Positions 1-8,621 are shown, counted from the first letter of the stretch. The stretch: 56,191 nucleotides of DNA from Planktothrix serta PCC 8927 (GCF_900010725.2 NZ_LR734883.1:1-56191), one strand, 5' to 3'. The notes: generated by a model from the letters alone, not told the origin. Made by a program: numbers and translations.

Positions 1-311
1 TACTGAATTGATTGCTTGTGATGTTTAGATTTAAAATTGGGAAATTTAGCTCGTCCCTCAAAAAAGTTTTTGTAAGCTCTATCTAAGTTTATAGCTACAC
101 ATTGAAGAACCGATGAGTAGCAATCTTCTTTGAGTTGAGGTAACATTCCCTTATAGGATGATAATTTTAGGCTTTTACCAGTTTCTTGATAGTGCTGAAT
201 ACAGGCATTTAAGGCAAAATTCCAATACCACCTTGCACAGCCATAAGATTTAGCCAATGCTAATTCCTGTTCTGGTGTTGGATAGAGTCTAACCTTTGTA
301 GCCTTCAGCAC
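1..311 (-). CDS. tnpB: TnpB-type RNA-guided nuclease (IS605 OrfB), N-terminal part only
   Basis: The translation from a GTG at 309-311 starts VLKATKVRLYPTPEQ and continues with a GCARWYWN-like segment and FFEGRAKFPNFKSK. These are hallmarks of the helix-turn-helix N-terminus of TnpB/OrfB proteins. A strong Shine-Dalgarno AGGAGG (complement of 321-326) sits nine bases before the GTG and fixes the start. About 103 residues are visible; the RuvC-like nuclease part and the omega-RNA end lie outside the window. TnpB proteins are RNA-guided endonucleases that help retain the transposon. Whether this copy is intact cannot be judged. Confidence 0.85.
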   Translation of the reverse strand, partial: MLKATKVRLYPTPEQELALAKSYGCARWYWNFALNACIQHYQETGKSLKLSSYKGMLPQLKEDCYSSVLQCVAINLDRAYKNFFEGRAKFPNFKSKHHKQSIQ

Positions 312-400
312 TTTAAATCACCTCCTTTTTTTTAATTATAACCAATTATTGAACATTCTAGTCCCTGACAGCAATTCTGTTACTGAGCCTGTCGAAGTAT

Positions 401-430
401 CCCACGCTGCCCTAACGGGTCAGTCGTGGG
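401..430. repeat. Hairpin at the presumed IS left end
   Basis: CCCACG at 401-406 pairs with CGTGGG at 425-430, and the loop adds a further short imperfect stem (CTGCCC/GGGTCAG). A similar CCCACG...CGTGGG hairpin occurs at 2373-2393, next to a second presumed IS end. It is probably a transposase recognition hairpin. Confidence 0.5.
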
Positions 431-702
431 GCACTCTTTGCGGAAGAAGCTAAATCTAAGACACCCTTTTCGGTTCCCGGTTTGGGAATAGCAATCACAG
501 GACGGGCGGTATAATATTCGGGTTCAGAATAGGGAACTACCACGTTTAAACCATCAACTCCACCTCGGAGGAAAATCACAATTAAGCGTTTTGAGGAGGG
601 AGAAGCTGCTAAACTTTTAGCAATCCATCCCTGAGTGCCCCAAGTTGCGATCGCTGATGTTCCTACAATTCCAACAAATTTTAAAAATTGCCGTCTATCC
701 AT
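412..702 (-). pseudogene. DUF1501 protein, 5' fragment cut by the insertion sequence
   Basis: The frame starts with MDRRQFLKFVGIVG, a twin-arginine-like/hydrophobic leader (RRQFLKF), followed by KRLIVIFLRGGVDGLNVVVPYSEPEYYTARP. This is the conserved N-terminus of the DUF1501 (sulfatase-like, secreted) family. After GVLDL (about residue 85) the expected continuation is replaced by ASSAKSAPRLTR and a stop, exactly where the IS hairpin begins. Full-length family members are around 400 residues, so only the N-terminal quarter remains. A GAGG site ten bases before the ATG supports the start. DUF1501 genes usually pair with DUF1800 genes; a DUF1800 remnant lies far away at 50699-50959. Confidence 0.85.
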
Positions 703-851
703 GATTTTAGCCTCATTAAAAAGGGCGGGAAGGGGGATAAATCTTGTTAATTGAGTTAGGAGAATGATTTAATATTAAGGAGACAATGTTAACGGTTATT
801 TAGTATTCCCATAAGATAGCACAAAACCGGAACTTTGAGAGGAGAAGTCAA

Positions 852-1391
852 ATGATTTTAAAACGAGGTGAGATCGGGGCGAAGGTTCGAGAAATTCAAT
901 ATCAGTTAGAACGTTTAGGCTATAATATTGGGCGGTTTGGAATGCCCTTTGATGAACAGTTAGAAGCAACAATCAAAGCGTTTCAAGAAGAAATGGAATT
1001 ACCCGTTGATGGGAGAGTTGGGGAGACAACTCGCCTGAAAATTCAATCGGCTGTAGCAGCTATTGAAAATTCTACGGATGTTAATCAAAATTCAGCCTAT
1101 TCTAATCAACTTCAACATCCTCCTGTTGCTAATGAATTAGGCGATTTTATTAACGGAAATTGGCAACAATGGCAAGTTATTTGTTCTCAAACTTTAAATG
1201 CTCGCAGTGGCCCTGGATTTAACTATTCTATTGATATGCGTTTCCCTACGGGTACGGTGTTGATGCTGCATCCTGAGTACCGCTATCCGATTAAATTTGA
1301 TCAAGTTGGTAAACCTTGGTTAGTAATTTCTTATCAAGGAGGCGCGTTTTTTATTCGAGCCAATCAACGATTTATCAAACCGATGATTTAA
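852..1391 (+). CDS. Peptidoglycan-binding protein with C-terminal SH3-like domain
   Basis: A 179-residue protein. Residues about 5-68 match the PG_binding_1 fold: REIQYQLERLGYNIG, then F(D)EQLEATIKAFQ and LPVDGRVGETT. Residues about 110-175 resemble a bacterial SH3 domain (LNARSGPGFNYSID, then a hydrophobic strand pattern). There is no signal peptide, so either it acts on murein after non-classical export or the domain has an intracellular scaffold role. The start is supported by GAGGAG eight bases upstream. It stands alone; a tandem repeat follows it. The domain call is firm, the cellular role unknown. Confidence 0.85.
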   Translation: MILKRGEIGAKVREIQYQLERLGYNIGRFGMPFDEQLEATIKAFQEEMELPVDGRVGETTRLKIQSAVAAIENSTDVNQNSAYSNQLQHPPVANELGDFINGNWQQWQVICSQTLNARSGPGFNYSIDMRFPTGTVLMLHPEYRYPIKFDQVGKPWLVISYQGGAFFIRANQRFIKPMI

Positions 1392-1427
1392 TTCTTCGGC
1401 ATCCCGTGCTAAACTATATTCAATAGA

Positions 1428-1504
1428 TTGACTGTTGACTGTTGATTGTTGACTGATAACTGTTGACTGTTGACTGATTACTGATAACTGATAACTGATT
1501 ACTG
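1428..1504. repeat. Short tandem repeat, GTTGACT / TGATAACT type
   Basis: About 77 bases of degenerate heptamers and decamers (TTGACTG, TGATTACTG, TGATAACTG) fill the gap between the preceding gene and the small gene at 1519. Similar arrays occur at many places in this window and are common in filamentous cyanobacteria. Confidence 0.85.
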
Positions 1505-1518
1505 GCAGGAAATAGAAC

Positions 1519-1701
1519 ATGGACACAAACACCATTCGAGAACGAGTTGCTTTAATTGAGACAAAACGGGAATCTCTGCTGAAGCTGTTAGAAAAACCTA
1601 ACTTAGGAACTCTCAGAATTGACGTTAATCAAGCTTTAGAAGAAATCGATGATTTAATTGAAGAGTTTAAGCGTACTTTTCCTAATTCAGATAATAATTA
1701 A
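1519..1701 (+). CDS. Small conserved acidic helical protein, unknown function
   Basis: A 60-residue protein beginning MDTNTIRERVALIETKR. It looks entirely alpha-helical and charged (RIDVNQALEEIDDLIEEFKRTF), with no membrane segment. A purine-rich GGCAGGAAA lies before the ATG and a clear terminator follows, so it is probably a genuine single-gene transcript. I do not recognise a named family. Confidence 0.65.
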   Translation: MDTNTIRERVALIETKRESLLKLLEKPNLGTLRIDVNQALEEIDDLIEEFKRTFPNSDNN

Positions 1702-1742
1702 AACTCAATTATTATTCCTCATGAATTTATTTTCTGTTATTC

Positions 1743-1768
1743 AAAAGACGCAAGATTTTGCGTCTTTT
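1743..1768 (+). terminator. Rho-independent terminator after the 60-residue gene
   Basis: AAAAGACGCAA and TTGCGTCTTTT form an 11-bp stem with a four-base loop, ending in a T run. It lies about 40 bases after the stop of the gene at 1519-1701. Confidence 0.8.
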
Positions 1769-1928
1769 ATCTTGATAAATGAATTGTAGTTTGCATTTTG
1801 GGTCTGCCTTCAAAAATTCTAATTATCAATTGCTAATCAAAAAATAGTATTATTTTCTACCCAAATATGCTAATATCTATAAATCAAGAGTCTGTTGACG
1901 TTTATTTTAATTAAAAAAATTGATATCC

Positions 1929-2339
1929 ATGAGCTTAGAAAATACAAAAATAGAAACAACAGTTCCCCAAGAATGGGCTGATCAATTAGGGGAATTATCC
2001 CTAGAAACAGGACGAACTGTAGAAGAATTAGTTCAAGAAGCTTTAGGTCAATATTTAGCACGAATCAAGACTGCTTTTGCTCCAGCCTCAATAGATTTAG
2101 AAGCTTCCAATATTGAAATTCAAAAAGAGTTATCAATTTTAAAGCAAAAAGTTCAGTCCTTAGAACAGTTATTAAATCAAGTCGCTAAACTAGAAGCCAA
2201 AATATTTAGCCTTGAAAAAATAGTTTCTCCTGAGCTTTCTATCCCTCCCAATTCTACCTTTGCTCAACTTTTAACAAACGATGAAGACTATGATGAACCT
2301 GATGAAATTATGACTGATTTTTTACCAGATTCCCGTTAA
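1929..2339 (+). CDS. Ribbon-helix-helix-like protein with coiled coil
   Basis: From the ATG at 1929 the protein has 136 residues. Residues about 5-45 (KIETTVPQEWADQLGELSLETGRTVEELVQEALGQYL) fit a CopG/Arc-type ribbon-helix-helix DNA-binding motif. Residues about 60-105 (IQKELSILKQKVQSLEQLLNQVAKLEAKIFSLEKI) form a clear coiled coil. The acidic tail ends DEDYDEPDEIMTDFLPDSR. A TTG nine bases further upstream is in frame but less likely. RHH proteins are often antitoxins or repressors, but no toxin gene is adjacent. Function is inferred from fold only. Confidence 0.65.
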   Translation: MSLENTKIETTVPQEWADQLGELSLETGRTVEELVQEALGQYLARIKTAFAPASIDLEASNIEIQKELSILKQKVQSLEQLLNQVAKLEAKIFSLEKIVSPELSIPPNSTFAQLLTNDEDYDEPDEIMTDFLPDSR

Positions 2340-2347
2340 CTTTCACT

Positions 2348-2560
2348 CCGCCTAAAGGCGGGTATTTTACATCCCACGCTTGAAAGACGTGGGCTTTGAA
2401 TACGGTTATTGTAATGGAAAAAGGTCGATCAGCAAAAAAGGGCAGCAAACCCTTGCCACTATTGGATTGTTTCTCGTTCAAGCTCAAATCCTTTTCCTGT
2501 ATGCTTTTGAAGCTATTTTTGACTCCTTTTTGTCTAAGTCCCACTACGTTCAACTAAGTC
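2348..2560 (-). repeat. Remnant of an IS200/IS605-like right end (two hairpins)
   Basis: Two hairpins stand side by side: CCGCC-TAAA-GGCGG at 2348-2361 and CCCACG...CGTGGG at 2373-2393. Read on the minus strand they follow a stretch that can be translated for 81 codons but resembles no protein. The second hairpin repeats the arms of the one at 401-430. The layout resembles the hairpin-bearing 3' end of tnpB elements, but no transposase sequence remains. The far boundary is approximate. Confidence 0.4.
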
Positions 2561-3035
2561 CCACTAACCGTAACCTCCGAATCTTAACTTTATATAAACT
2601 TTTGACACAAAAGCCCCTCAACCTTTTATATCATAGGTATTACAAGCCCTAAGATTTCATCTGTCAATGTAAAGATAGACTTAAAGATTTAATTAACCTG
2701 ATCGGAATGTCCTGAAATGGAAGGACACCCTGGATCAAAATATGCCATTATGGCAACAGGTCTTACGTCCATAGACAGCTTGGTTGAATATCAGAATCCT
2801 CTACTTATCTGAAAAGCAATCCCGTTGTCAGACCAAAGTTTTTACTGGATTTCGCTTGACTCTTGTTTGTAGGAGTCTCGATTTTCATGGGGATATTACC
2901 CTTCCGAAGAAACTTTGAACCGAAGGCTAGAGAAGCCTAATTTCATATTTCTACGGGTTGTTTCACCGATTGCCAATTCACACTATTTATTCCCTCGCAA
3001 CAATGCTTAACCCCAACTTTACTGAACGGGAGCGG
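2561..3035. other. Non-coding stretch upstream of the C39/ABC gene
   Basis: No convincing gene. It contains the palindrome at 2742-2756 described separately, and an imperfect repeat TGTCCTGAAATGGAAGGACA near 2708. A TTG at 2958 opens the next frame earlier, but the residues it adds (MFHRLPIHTIYSL) do not look like exporter sequence. The promoter of the exporter is probably here, but no clean -35/-10 pair stands out. Confidence 0.5.
2742..2756. promoter_or_regulatory. Palindrome TGCCATTATGGCA (site 1 of 6)
   Basis: A perfect 13-bp dyad about 280 bases upstream of the exporter start. On the minus strand it reads GTTGCCATAATGGCA, fitting the consensus TTGCCA-www-TGGCA of the five other copies in this island. 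Operator function is inferred. Confidence 0.45.
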
Positions 3036-6000
3036 ATGTCCATTCCTAACCCCAAGATTTCTCAGTCCTTATTGATTGCAACCTTAGAAAATTTATTAAC
3101 ACAAATTCAAGCCGATACTACTCATGTTGAAGCTTGGAGTCAAGACTGGCATCTCCACTCGTTTCAACTGGGAGATTGTATTAACAGCTTACCCCTTTCC
3201 CCCCAAAAAACTGTTCATACCGAACCTAACCTAAAACCCTTGGTTTACTTGGTGCTTGCAGGTCGCGTCCGACTCCTGGCTGAGGACAAACATCTCAATC
3301 GGGAGGTTTCGGTTTTAGTTGTTGAACCCGGTGAAACCTTTGGGGGGGATCAACAGGGATGGGAATACTCCCATTTATCCTATCAAGCGATCGCCACCAA
3401 TGATGTCATCGTTGCCTCAATTTCCATTGTCGAACTCCAGACCCAGATTAAACAGATTCCGGCGCTACAAACCTATCTACAAACCACCATTGAAAACCGA
3501 CAACGGTTATTATTTTTCAAAACACAAACAAACTTGCGACGGTTCACCAGTTACCGACTCCAAGAGATTTTATCCAACTGCACCGAACATCACATCAGCG
3601 CTGGAACTGCCTTACTGAAGGCGATCCCAACGGAACCTGGACGGTTTTGGCTGTACCAAGGAGAAATTACAGGGGCCGATATTGTTCCCCAAGTGGGCGA
3701 CAGTTGGGGAGAACTCGATCCCATCCCCCCAGAATGGAGGGCTGCAACGGAGTTAGTCGTGTATCAACTTCCCACAGAAACCTTCCAGACAACATCTGTA
3801 CAAGGTGGGAAATCCCAGATCCAGAAACAGCAGATAACCGTATCCCCTAAACCTGCAACCGTTAACCCCACCCCGGTTATTGTTCCCCAAACCCCCCAAA
3901 CCCTCAGCTTTCCCCAACCTAAACGTCAACGAGTCTGGCGAGGATTTTGGCAACGCTATCCCTTTGTCGAACAGCAAAGCTCCTCCGACTGTGGGGTTGC
4001 TTGTTTGGCGATGATTAGTCAGTATTGGGGAAAATATTTGAGTATCAATACCCTGCGTAATATTGCGGATGTGGGACGCTCAGGGGTATCTTTAAAAAAC
4101 CTCACCCTCACCTCAGAACGCTTAGGGTATCAGGCGCGACCTGTACGGGCAAGTTTGAATCGTTTAGAAACTGAAAAAAACCCTTGGATTGCCCACTGGC
4201 AGGGGGATCATTATATTGTGGTCTATAAAGTTCGTCGCCATCAAGTGGTGATTGCTGATCCGGCGGAGGGCAAAAAAACCCTCTCTCGTCAGGCATTTTT
4301 AACGGGATGGACGGGCTATGCTTTACTATTAGAACCCACCGATCAATTCTATGAACTCAAAGAGCAAAAACGTTCTCTCGGTCGGTTTGCGGGGGTAATT
4401 TGGCCTCATCGATTTTTGGGATTACAAATTATTCTGTTATCCCTATTAATTCAGGTATTTGGAATTGTCACTCCGTTATTAACCCAGATTATTTTAGATC
4501 GGGTGGTGGTGAATAAAAGCATCACCAGTTTGAATGTATTTGCCTTGGGATTGTTATTGTTTGGGGTGTGGAGTTTAGGCTTATCTTCGATTCGACAATA
4601 TCTATTGAGTTACTTATCAAATCGCTTAGATTTAACCCTAATTGGGGGGTTTATTTACCACGCTCTACAACTTCCTTTAAAGTTCTTTGAGTCCCGTCGT
4701 GTCGGGGATATCATTACCCGCGTTCAAGAAAATCAGAAAATTCAACGGTTTCTCGTCGGTCAAATTTTGTTGTCTGCGTTGAATGTTGTAACCGGGTTTG
4801 TGTATTTAGGATTGATGCTTTATTACAACTGGAAACTTACAGTTTTAATTTTAGCAATTGTGCCTTTAATTATCATTTTAACCTTAGCAGCAACGCCAAT
4901 GTTACGGCATATTTCCCGTCAATTATTTAATGCCGCTGCTGATCAAAATTCAACTTTAGTGGAAATAATGACGGGAATTAATACGGTGAAAGCAGTAGCG
5001 GCGGAACCGGAATTGCGGTGGCGTTGGGAAGAACGATTAACTCAACAAATGAATGTTCAGTTTAAAGCTCAGAAATTAGGGATTAATTTGGGATTTATCA
5101 GTGGATTAATTAATTCTATTGGCAGTACAGCTTTACTTTGGTTTGGTGTAAATTTGGTGATCCAAGATCAGTTAACAATTGGTCAGTTTGTCGCCTTTAA
5201 TATGATGCAGGGTTATGTAATTAGTCCGATTCTGGCTTTAGTGGGATTATGGGATGAATTGCAAGAAGTTTTAATTTCAGTTGAACGGTTAAATGATGTG
5301 TTTGAACAGGAACCGGAAGAAAGCCCCCAAAAACCGTTAATTATATTACCCCAAATTCAAGGAGAAATTCATTTCGATAACGTTACTTTTCGTTATCAAG
5401 AAGATGCAGAAACGAATACTCTGCAAAATCTTTCTTTTAAATTTTCCCCCGGTCAAACTATTGCGATTGTGGGGCGTAGTGGTTCCGGGAAAAGCACCCT
5501 AGTTAAATTACTGCAAGGGTTGTATCATCCCACAACCGGACAGATTTATGTTGATGGACATGAAATTCGTCATGTTTCTCCCCCTTCTTTACGTTCACAA
5601 ATGGGCGTTGTTCCCCAGGACTGTTATTTATTTTCAGGAACGCTTTTAGAGAATATTACTCTGTATCGAGATGAATATAATTTAGATCAGGTGATTGAGG
5701 CTGCTAAATTAGCGGAAGTTCATGGGTTTATTCAGAGTTTACCATTAGGATATTATACCAAAGTTGGAGAACGGGGATCAAGTTTATCGGGAGGACAACG
5801 GCAGCGAGTTGCGATCGCCAGAGCTTTATTAGGAAGTCCTAGAATTTTAATTTTAGATGAGGCTACCAGTTCTTTAGATACTGAAAGTGAACACCGTTTT
5901 CAACGCAATTTAGAACAGATGCAACGCGATCGCACCACGATTATTATTGCCCATCGTCTCTCAACGGTCAGAAGTGCTGATTGTATTCTGGTTTTAGACC

Positions 6001-6092
6001 GAGGGATTTTAGTAGAAAAAGGAACTCATGAACACCTGATGGCGACTCAAGGACTCTACTACCATTTAGCCCAACAACAACTCGATTTATGA
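3036..6092 (+). CDS. Peptidase C39 / ABC exporter (PCAT) with N-terminal cyclic-nucleotide-binding-like domain
   Basis: An inner-membrane exporter of about 1018 residues. The ATG at 3036 has GGGAG six bases upstream and is preferred to a TTG at 2958. Order of domains: cNMP-binding-like region about 25-240; C39 cysteine peptidase about 305-440 with catalytic Cys319 (SSDCGVACLAMI), His392 (GDHYIVVY) and Asp408 (IADPAEG); ABC transmembrane domain about 450-740; ATPase with Walker A GRSGSGKST at 813-821, signature LSGGQRQR at 917, Walker B ILILDEATSSLD and the H-loop IIIAHRLSTV. All catalytic residues are present. Such proteins cut leader peptides after a double glycine and export the rest. The adaptor gene lies downstream, and three matching substrates lie at 9601-12663. 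Confidence 0.95.
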   Translation: MSIPNPKISQSLLIATLENLLTQIQADTTHVEAWSQDWHLHSFQLGDCINSLPLSPQKTVHTEPNLKPLVYLVLAGRVRLLAEDKHLNREVSVLVVEPGETFGGDQQGWEYSHLSYQAIATNDVIVASISIVELQTQIKQIPALQTYLQTTIENRQRLLFFKTQTNLRRFTSYRLQEILSNCTEHHISAGTALLKAIPTEPGRFWLYQGEITGADIVPQVGDSWGELDPIPPEWRAATELVVYQLPTETFQTTSVQGGKSQIQKQQITVSPKPATVNPTPVIVPQTPQTLSFPQPKRQRVWRGFWQRYPFVEQQSSSDCGVACLAMISQYWGKYLSINTLRNIADVGRSGVSLKNLTLTSERLGYQARPVRASLNRLETEKNPWIAHWQGDHYIVVYKVRRHQVVIADPAEGKKTLSRQAFLTGWTGYALLLEPTDQFYELKEQKRSLGRFAGVIWPHRFLGLQIILLSLLIQVFGIVTPLLTQIILDRVVVNKSITSLNVFALGLLLFGVWSLGLSSIRQYLLSYLSNRLDLTLIGGFIYHALQLPLKFFESRRVGDIITRVQENQKIQRFLVGQILLSALNVVTGFVYLGLMLYYNWKLTVLILAIVPLIIILTLAATPMLRHISRQLFNAAADQNSTLVEIMTGINTVKAVAAEPELRWRWEERLTQQMNVQFKAQKLGINLGFISGLINSIGSTALLWFGVNLVIQDQLTIGQFVAFNMMQGYVISPILALVGLWDELQEVLISVERLNDVFEQEPEESPQKPLIILPQIQGEIHFDNVTFRYQEDAETNTLQNLSFKFSPGQTIAIVGRSGSGKSTLVKLLQGLYHPTTGQIYVDGHEIRHVSPPSLRSQMGVVPQDCYLFSGTLLENITLYRDEYNLDQVIEAAKLAEVHGFIQSLPLGYYTKVGERGSSLSGGQRQRVAIARALLGSPRILILDEATSSLDTESEHRFQRNLEQMQRDRTTIIIAHRLSTVRSADCILVLDRGILVEKGTHEHLMATQGLYYHLAQQQLDL

Positions 6093-6516
6093 ACATGAAC
6101 AAACCCGAAATAGAAACCTCAAATCGAGACGTGAAGTTTCCCCTGTCTGCTCTGTTCGCAAAACTTCTTAAACAAAGTTGCCAAATTGGCAGTCTCAAAT
6201 CACAAGTTACCCTAGTATAAATACAGAGGATTCTGATTAAAACCAAAACACTAGCCTAAACGTGGGATCACTTAAACCCTAGATACTGATTTGCGTGCGG
6301 TAGTTAGTCGAATAGCACCTGTGATCGGTCGTCGCTTATTGTTAAAAGTCGCGGGCATTGGGGTTAGGACTCATACTGCTACAGAAAACCTTATGGTGAG
6401 GTCTTTCCCCCCTATTCCCTGTTCCTTGCTATCACATCGCTGCTTTTCGATTCAACCTAATTTCCTAAAAAACCATTGAGATATCAACTTTTGTTGGCTA
6501 GTTTTTACATCAGCTT
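6093..6516. other. Non-coding stretch between exporter and adaptor genes
   Basis: 424 bases without a well supported gene. A 41-codon frame (ATG at 6095 to TAA at 6220) starts three bases after the exporter stop, but its product (MNKPEIETSNRDVKF...) looks like no known family and the palindrome at 6178-6192 lies inside it, so I do not call it. A 62-codon frame at 6291-6479 has low-complexity, shadow-like sequence. A fragment of the CCCTGTTCC repeat lies near 6417. Confidence 0.5.
6178..6192. promoter_or_regulatory. Palindrome TTGCCAAATTGGCAG (site 2 of 6)
   Basis: A 13-bp dyad TGCCAAATTGGCA with the same flanks (GTTGCCA...TGGCAG) as the copies at 12739-13047. It lies 325 bases before the adaptor gene, so the adaptor may have its own controlled promoter. 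Confidence 0.5.
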
Positions 6517-8202
6517 ATGAAACCGCACAAACTGTTTTCCTCTTTCAAGACAAATATTGATCATCACCCAGACCCCCGATTGTCTATAACCACACCGGAG
6601 GAATACTTACAGGATCTAGAATTCAGTCTGGAAAAAACAGAACAAACCGATCAGATTTATGGCGGGATAGCGGGTTCTGTTCCCTTTCCCGGACTGACAC
6701 CTCCCGTAACAGATGTCGCCCCCAAAAAATCTCCCCATCTACCCAATGTTCCGGCTCCAAAAGCAGACTGGTCAAGTGCTTTACAATCTTTACTTGATCA
6801 ACCGCCAGCGTCTTTTCCTCTGCAATTAATGTTAGGAGGATTTATTTTTTGTGTGGCGTTTGTCGCCTGGGGATATTTTGGAACCGTTGATGAAGTGGGT
6901 CAAGCCAGAGGTCAATTAGCACCCCAAGGGAAAGTTTTCAAAATTCATCCCGTTGAGTTAGGAAAAGTTTCTCAAATTCCGATTAAAGAAGGACAAACTG
7001 TTAAAAAAGGTGAGGTTTTAGCCGAACTGGATCGACAGATTGCCACGACAGAATTAACGAGATTACAACAACAACTCACCTCTTTTAAAGCTGAACTGAC
7101 TCAAAAACAAGGCTTAATTGAACGAATTCATTTAGAAGCCCAAACTCAATCGGCGATCGCCAGGGCTCAAATTCAAGCTCAACAGGCGAGTATTGAACGA
7201 GTAAAAAGCCAAATTGCCTCGAATCAACGGTTACTAAATCAACTCAATTTTGAAGCCAAAGTAACTCAAGAACGAGTTGAATCTTTACAACCCTTAAAAG
7301 CTGAAACTCAAACCCTAATTGAAAAATTACAGGAGGGAGAATTAGCGGCTCAAGAAAGGCTAGAACGGCTACAACCTCTATTAGAAAGTGGCGCTATTTC
7401 TAAAGATTTGTTATTTCAAGCTGAACAAAATCTGCGGGATCAACAACGAGCCATTGTTCAAGCGCAATTATCAGAAAAAAATAGTACCCAAGAACAGATT
7501 TTTCAAGCGGAACAAACCTTCCGGGATCGACAACGATTAATCACCCAATCTCAAGGAGAATTAAAACAATCTCAAGTTGAAATTGAACGATTGAATGCGG
7601 AGTTAGCCCAAAGACAAGCAGAGGCGAAAACAATTCAAGTCGAAACTCAGCAAAAAATTCAACAAACTGAGTTAGAAGTAACGCAGTTACAAGCGCAAAT
7701 TAAAGACACTCAAAACTTGATCGCAACGGCTGAAGCCAAACTTCAAGAACGATACCTCTATTCCCCTGTTGATGGTATTGTTTCTACCTTGAATGTGTTT
7801 AACAAGGGAGAAGTGATTCAACCCGGACAAACCGTTGCTGAAATTACACCCAAAAATGCACCCTTGATTTTAACTGCAAGTCTCCCAAATGACAAAGCCG
7901 GATTTGTGAAAACCGGAATGTCGGTTAAAGTCAAATTTGATGCTTATCCTTATCAAAATTATGGGGTGTTTGAAGGGATTGTTAACTCAATTTCACCCGA
8001 TGCTAAAGTTGATGAAGGAGTTGGCTCTGTTTATAAATTAGAAATTGTGTTAAAAAAGGATTATATTTTGCAACAGGAGCAGAAAATTAAGTTAAAACCT
8101 GGACAAACGGCTAGTGCGGATATTATCATTCGTCGTCGTCGAATTCTGGATATTCTGCTTAATCCGATTCTGCAATTGCAGAAAAGTGGCATCGATTTGT
8201 AA
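6517..8202 (+). CDS. HlyD-family periplasmic adaptor (membrane fusion protein)
   Basis: A 561-residue adaptor. A cytoplasmic N-terminus of about 95 residues precedes one membrane segment (FPLQLMLGGFIFCVAFVAWGYF, about 100-122). A half lipoyl domain (GKVSQIPIKEGQTVKKGEVLAELD, about 150-173) follows, then a long coiled coil (about 175-415), the second half lipoyl domain (YLYSPVDGIVSTLNVFNKGEVIQPGQ) and a beta barrel (LTASLPNDKAGFVKTGMSVKVKFDAYPYQNYG). This is the full architecture of an HlyD-type protein linking an inner-membrane ABC exporter to TolC. It follows the C39/ABC gene on the same strand, the usual pairing. Its last 15 codons are duplicated at 8874-8919. Confidence 0.93.
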   Translation: MKPHKLFSSFKTNIDHHPDPRLSITTPEEYLQDLEFSLEKTEQTDQIYGGIAGSVPFPGLTPPVTDVAPKKSPHLPNVPAPKADWSSALQSLLDQPPASFPLQLMLGGFIFCVAFVAWGYFGTVDEVGQARGQLAPQGKVFKIHPVELGKVSQIPIKEGQTVKKGEVLAELDRQIATTELTRLQQQLTSFKAELTQKQGLIERIHLEAQTQSAIARAQIQAQQASIERVKSQIASNQRLLNQLNFEAKVTQERVESLQPLKAETQTLIEKLQEGELAAQERLERLQPLLESGAISKDLLFQAEQNLRDQQRAIVQAQLSEKNSTQEQIFQAEQTFRDRQRLITQSQGELKQSQVEIERLNAELAQRQAEAKTIQVETQQKIQQTELEVTQLQAQIKDTQNLIATAEAKLQERYLYSPVDGIVSTLNVFNKGEVIQPGQTVAEITPKNAPLILTASLPNDKAGFVKTGMSVKVKFDAYPYQNYGVFEGIVNSISPDAKVDEGVGSVYKLEIVLKKDYILQQEQKIKLKPGQTASADIIIRRRRILDILLNPILQLQKSGIDL

Positions 8203-8239
8203 ACACTACTTACAGATTAGGAGTAAAGAAAATGTCAGC
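8158..8239 (+). repeat. Direct repeat, copy 1 (end of hlyD-like gene + leader + vestigial hetP start)
   Basis: 82 bases from the last codons of the adaptor gene through its stop to ATGTCAGCA. They match 8874-8956 with only four or so differences. In this copy the ATG at 8232 opens M-S-A followed directly by TGA, a vestige of the start of the HetP-family gene (MSAQ...). The two copies bracket the DUF6883/DUF4926 cassette. Confidence 0.9.
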
Positions 8240-8276
8240 ATGATAGGGCTTTCCCAGGATTCTGAGGTTAAGTAAA

Positions 8277-8609
8277 ATGAAACTACCCAACCCTGAAAAC
8301 GCCATTATTGATAGCCAAAAGTTAAAGGGGTATTCTCTGAACCCTTCACACACAGAGGGTCAGCACAAAGCCCGCGTTTTTAGGTCAGCCCTAGACTTGG
8401 GAATTGAGGATGTAGAAGTTCTCAAATCTGCTCTTTTGCAAGCGGTCAAAACACCAGATGCCGTTCTCGATAAGCGAAATCAATATGGACAGAAATATGT
8501 TATTGATTTCCCAATGACTCACAACGGCAAAACAGCTACAATTCATAGCGTTTAGATTGTGAAAAATGATGAAAACTTTCCGCGTTTAGTTACTTGTTAT
8601 ATCCTCTAA
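8277..8609 (+). pseudogene. DUF6883 protein with a premature stop codon
   Basis: The frame from ATG 8277 gives 92 residues (KLKGYSLNPSHTEGQHKARVFRSALDLG..., the DUF6883 pattern) and stops at TAG 8553-8555 after ATIHSV. Reading on in the same frame gives IVKNDENFPRLVTCYIL and then TAA at 8607, which is the normal C-terminus of the family (usually SVW-I-V...). One base change, TGG to TAG, explains the stop. The product either lacks its last 18 residues or the gene is dead. The next gene's Shine-Dalgarno overlaps the old stop, so the two were one operon. DUF6883 is often found beside DUF4926; a toxin/antidote role is only inference. Confidence 0.75.
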
Positions 8610-8621
8610 GGAGATTGAATT

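Larger units (their letters stand above)
1..430 (-). mobile_element. IS200/IS605-type insertion sequence, partial (continues past window start)
   Basis: Seen: a tnpB-like gene on the minus strand begins at 311 and runs off the left edge. Upstream of it, at 401-430, lies an imperfect hairpin with CCCACG/CGTGGG arms, and directly beyond that a DUF1501 reading frame loses its family sequence. Subterminal hairpins without terminal inverted repeats are typical of IS200/IS605 elements, which makes the segment near 430 the likely left end. The exact junction is not certain because the uninterrupted target is not available. No tnpA is visible in the part shown. Confidence 0.7.

Noticed and set aside
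1428-1504. Possible CRISPR array
   Set aside because: Units are 7-10 bases without unique spacers and no cas gene is near; this is a short tandem repeat.
2380-2652. 90-codon plus-strand frame behind the IS-like hairpins
   Set aside because: It starts in the hairpin and has no domain likeness; the opposite frame is equally open, typical of an IS end.
6095-6220. 41-codon frame right after the exporter stop
   Set aside because: Tempting because of its position, but it contains the palindrome and resembles no leader peptide or known small protein.
6291-6479. 62-codon frame between the exporter and adaptor genes
   Set aside because: No ribosome binding site, no family likeness and a repeat fragment inside; probably non-coding.
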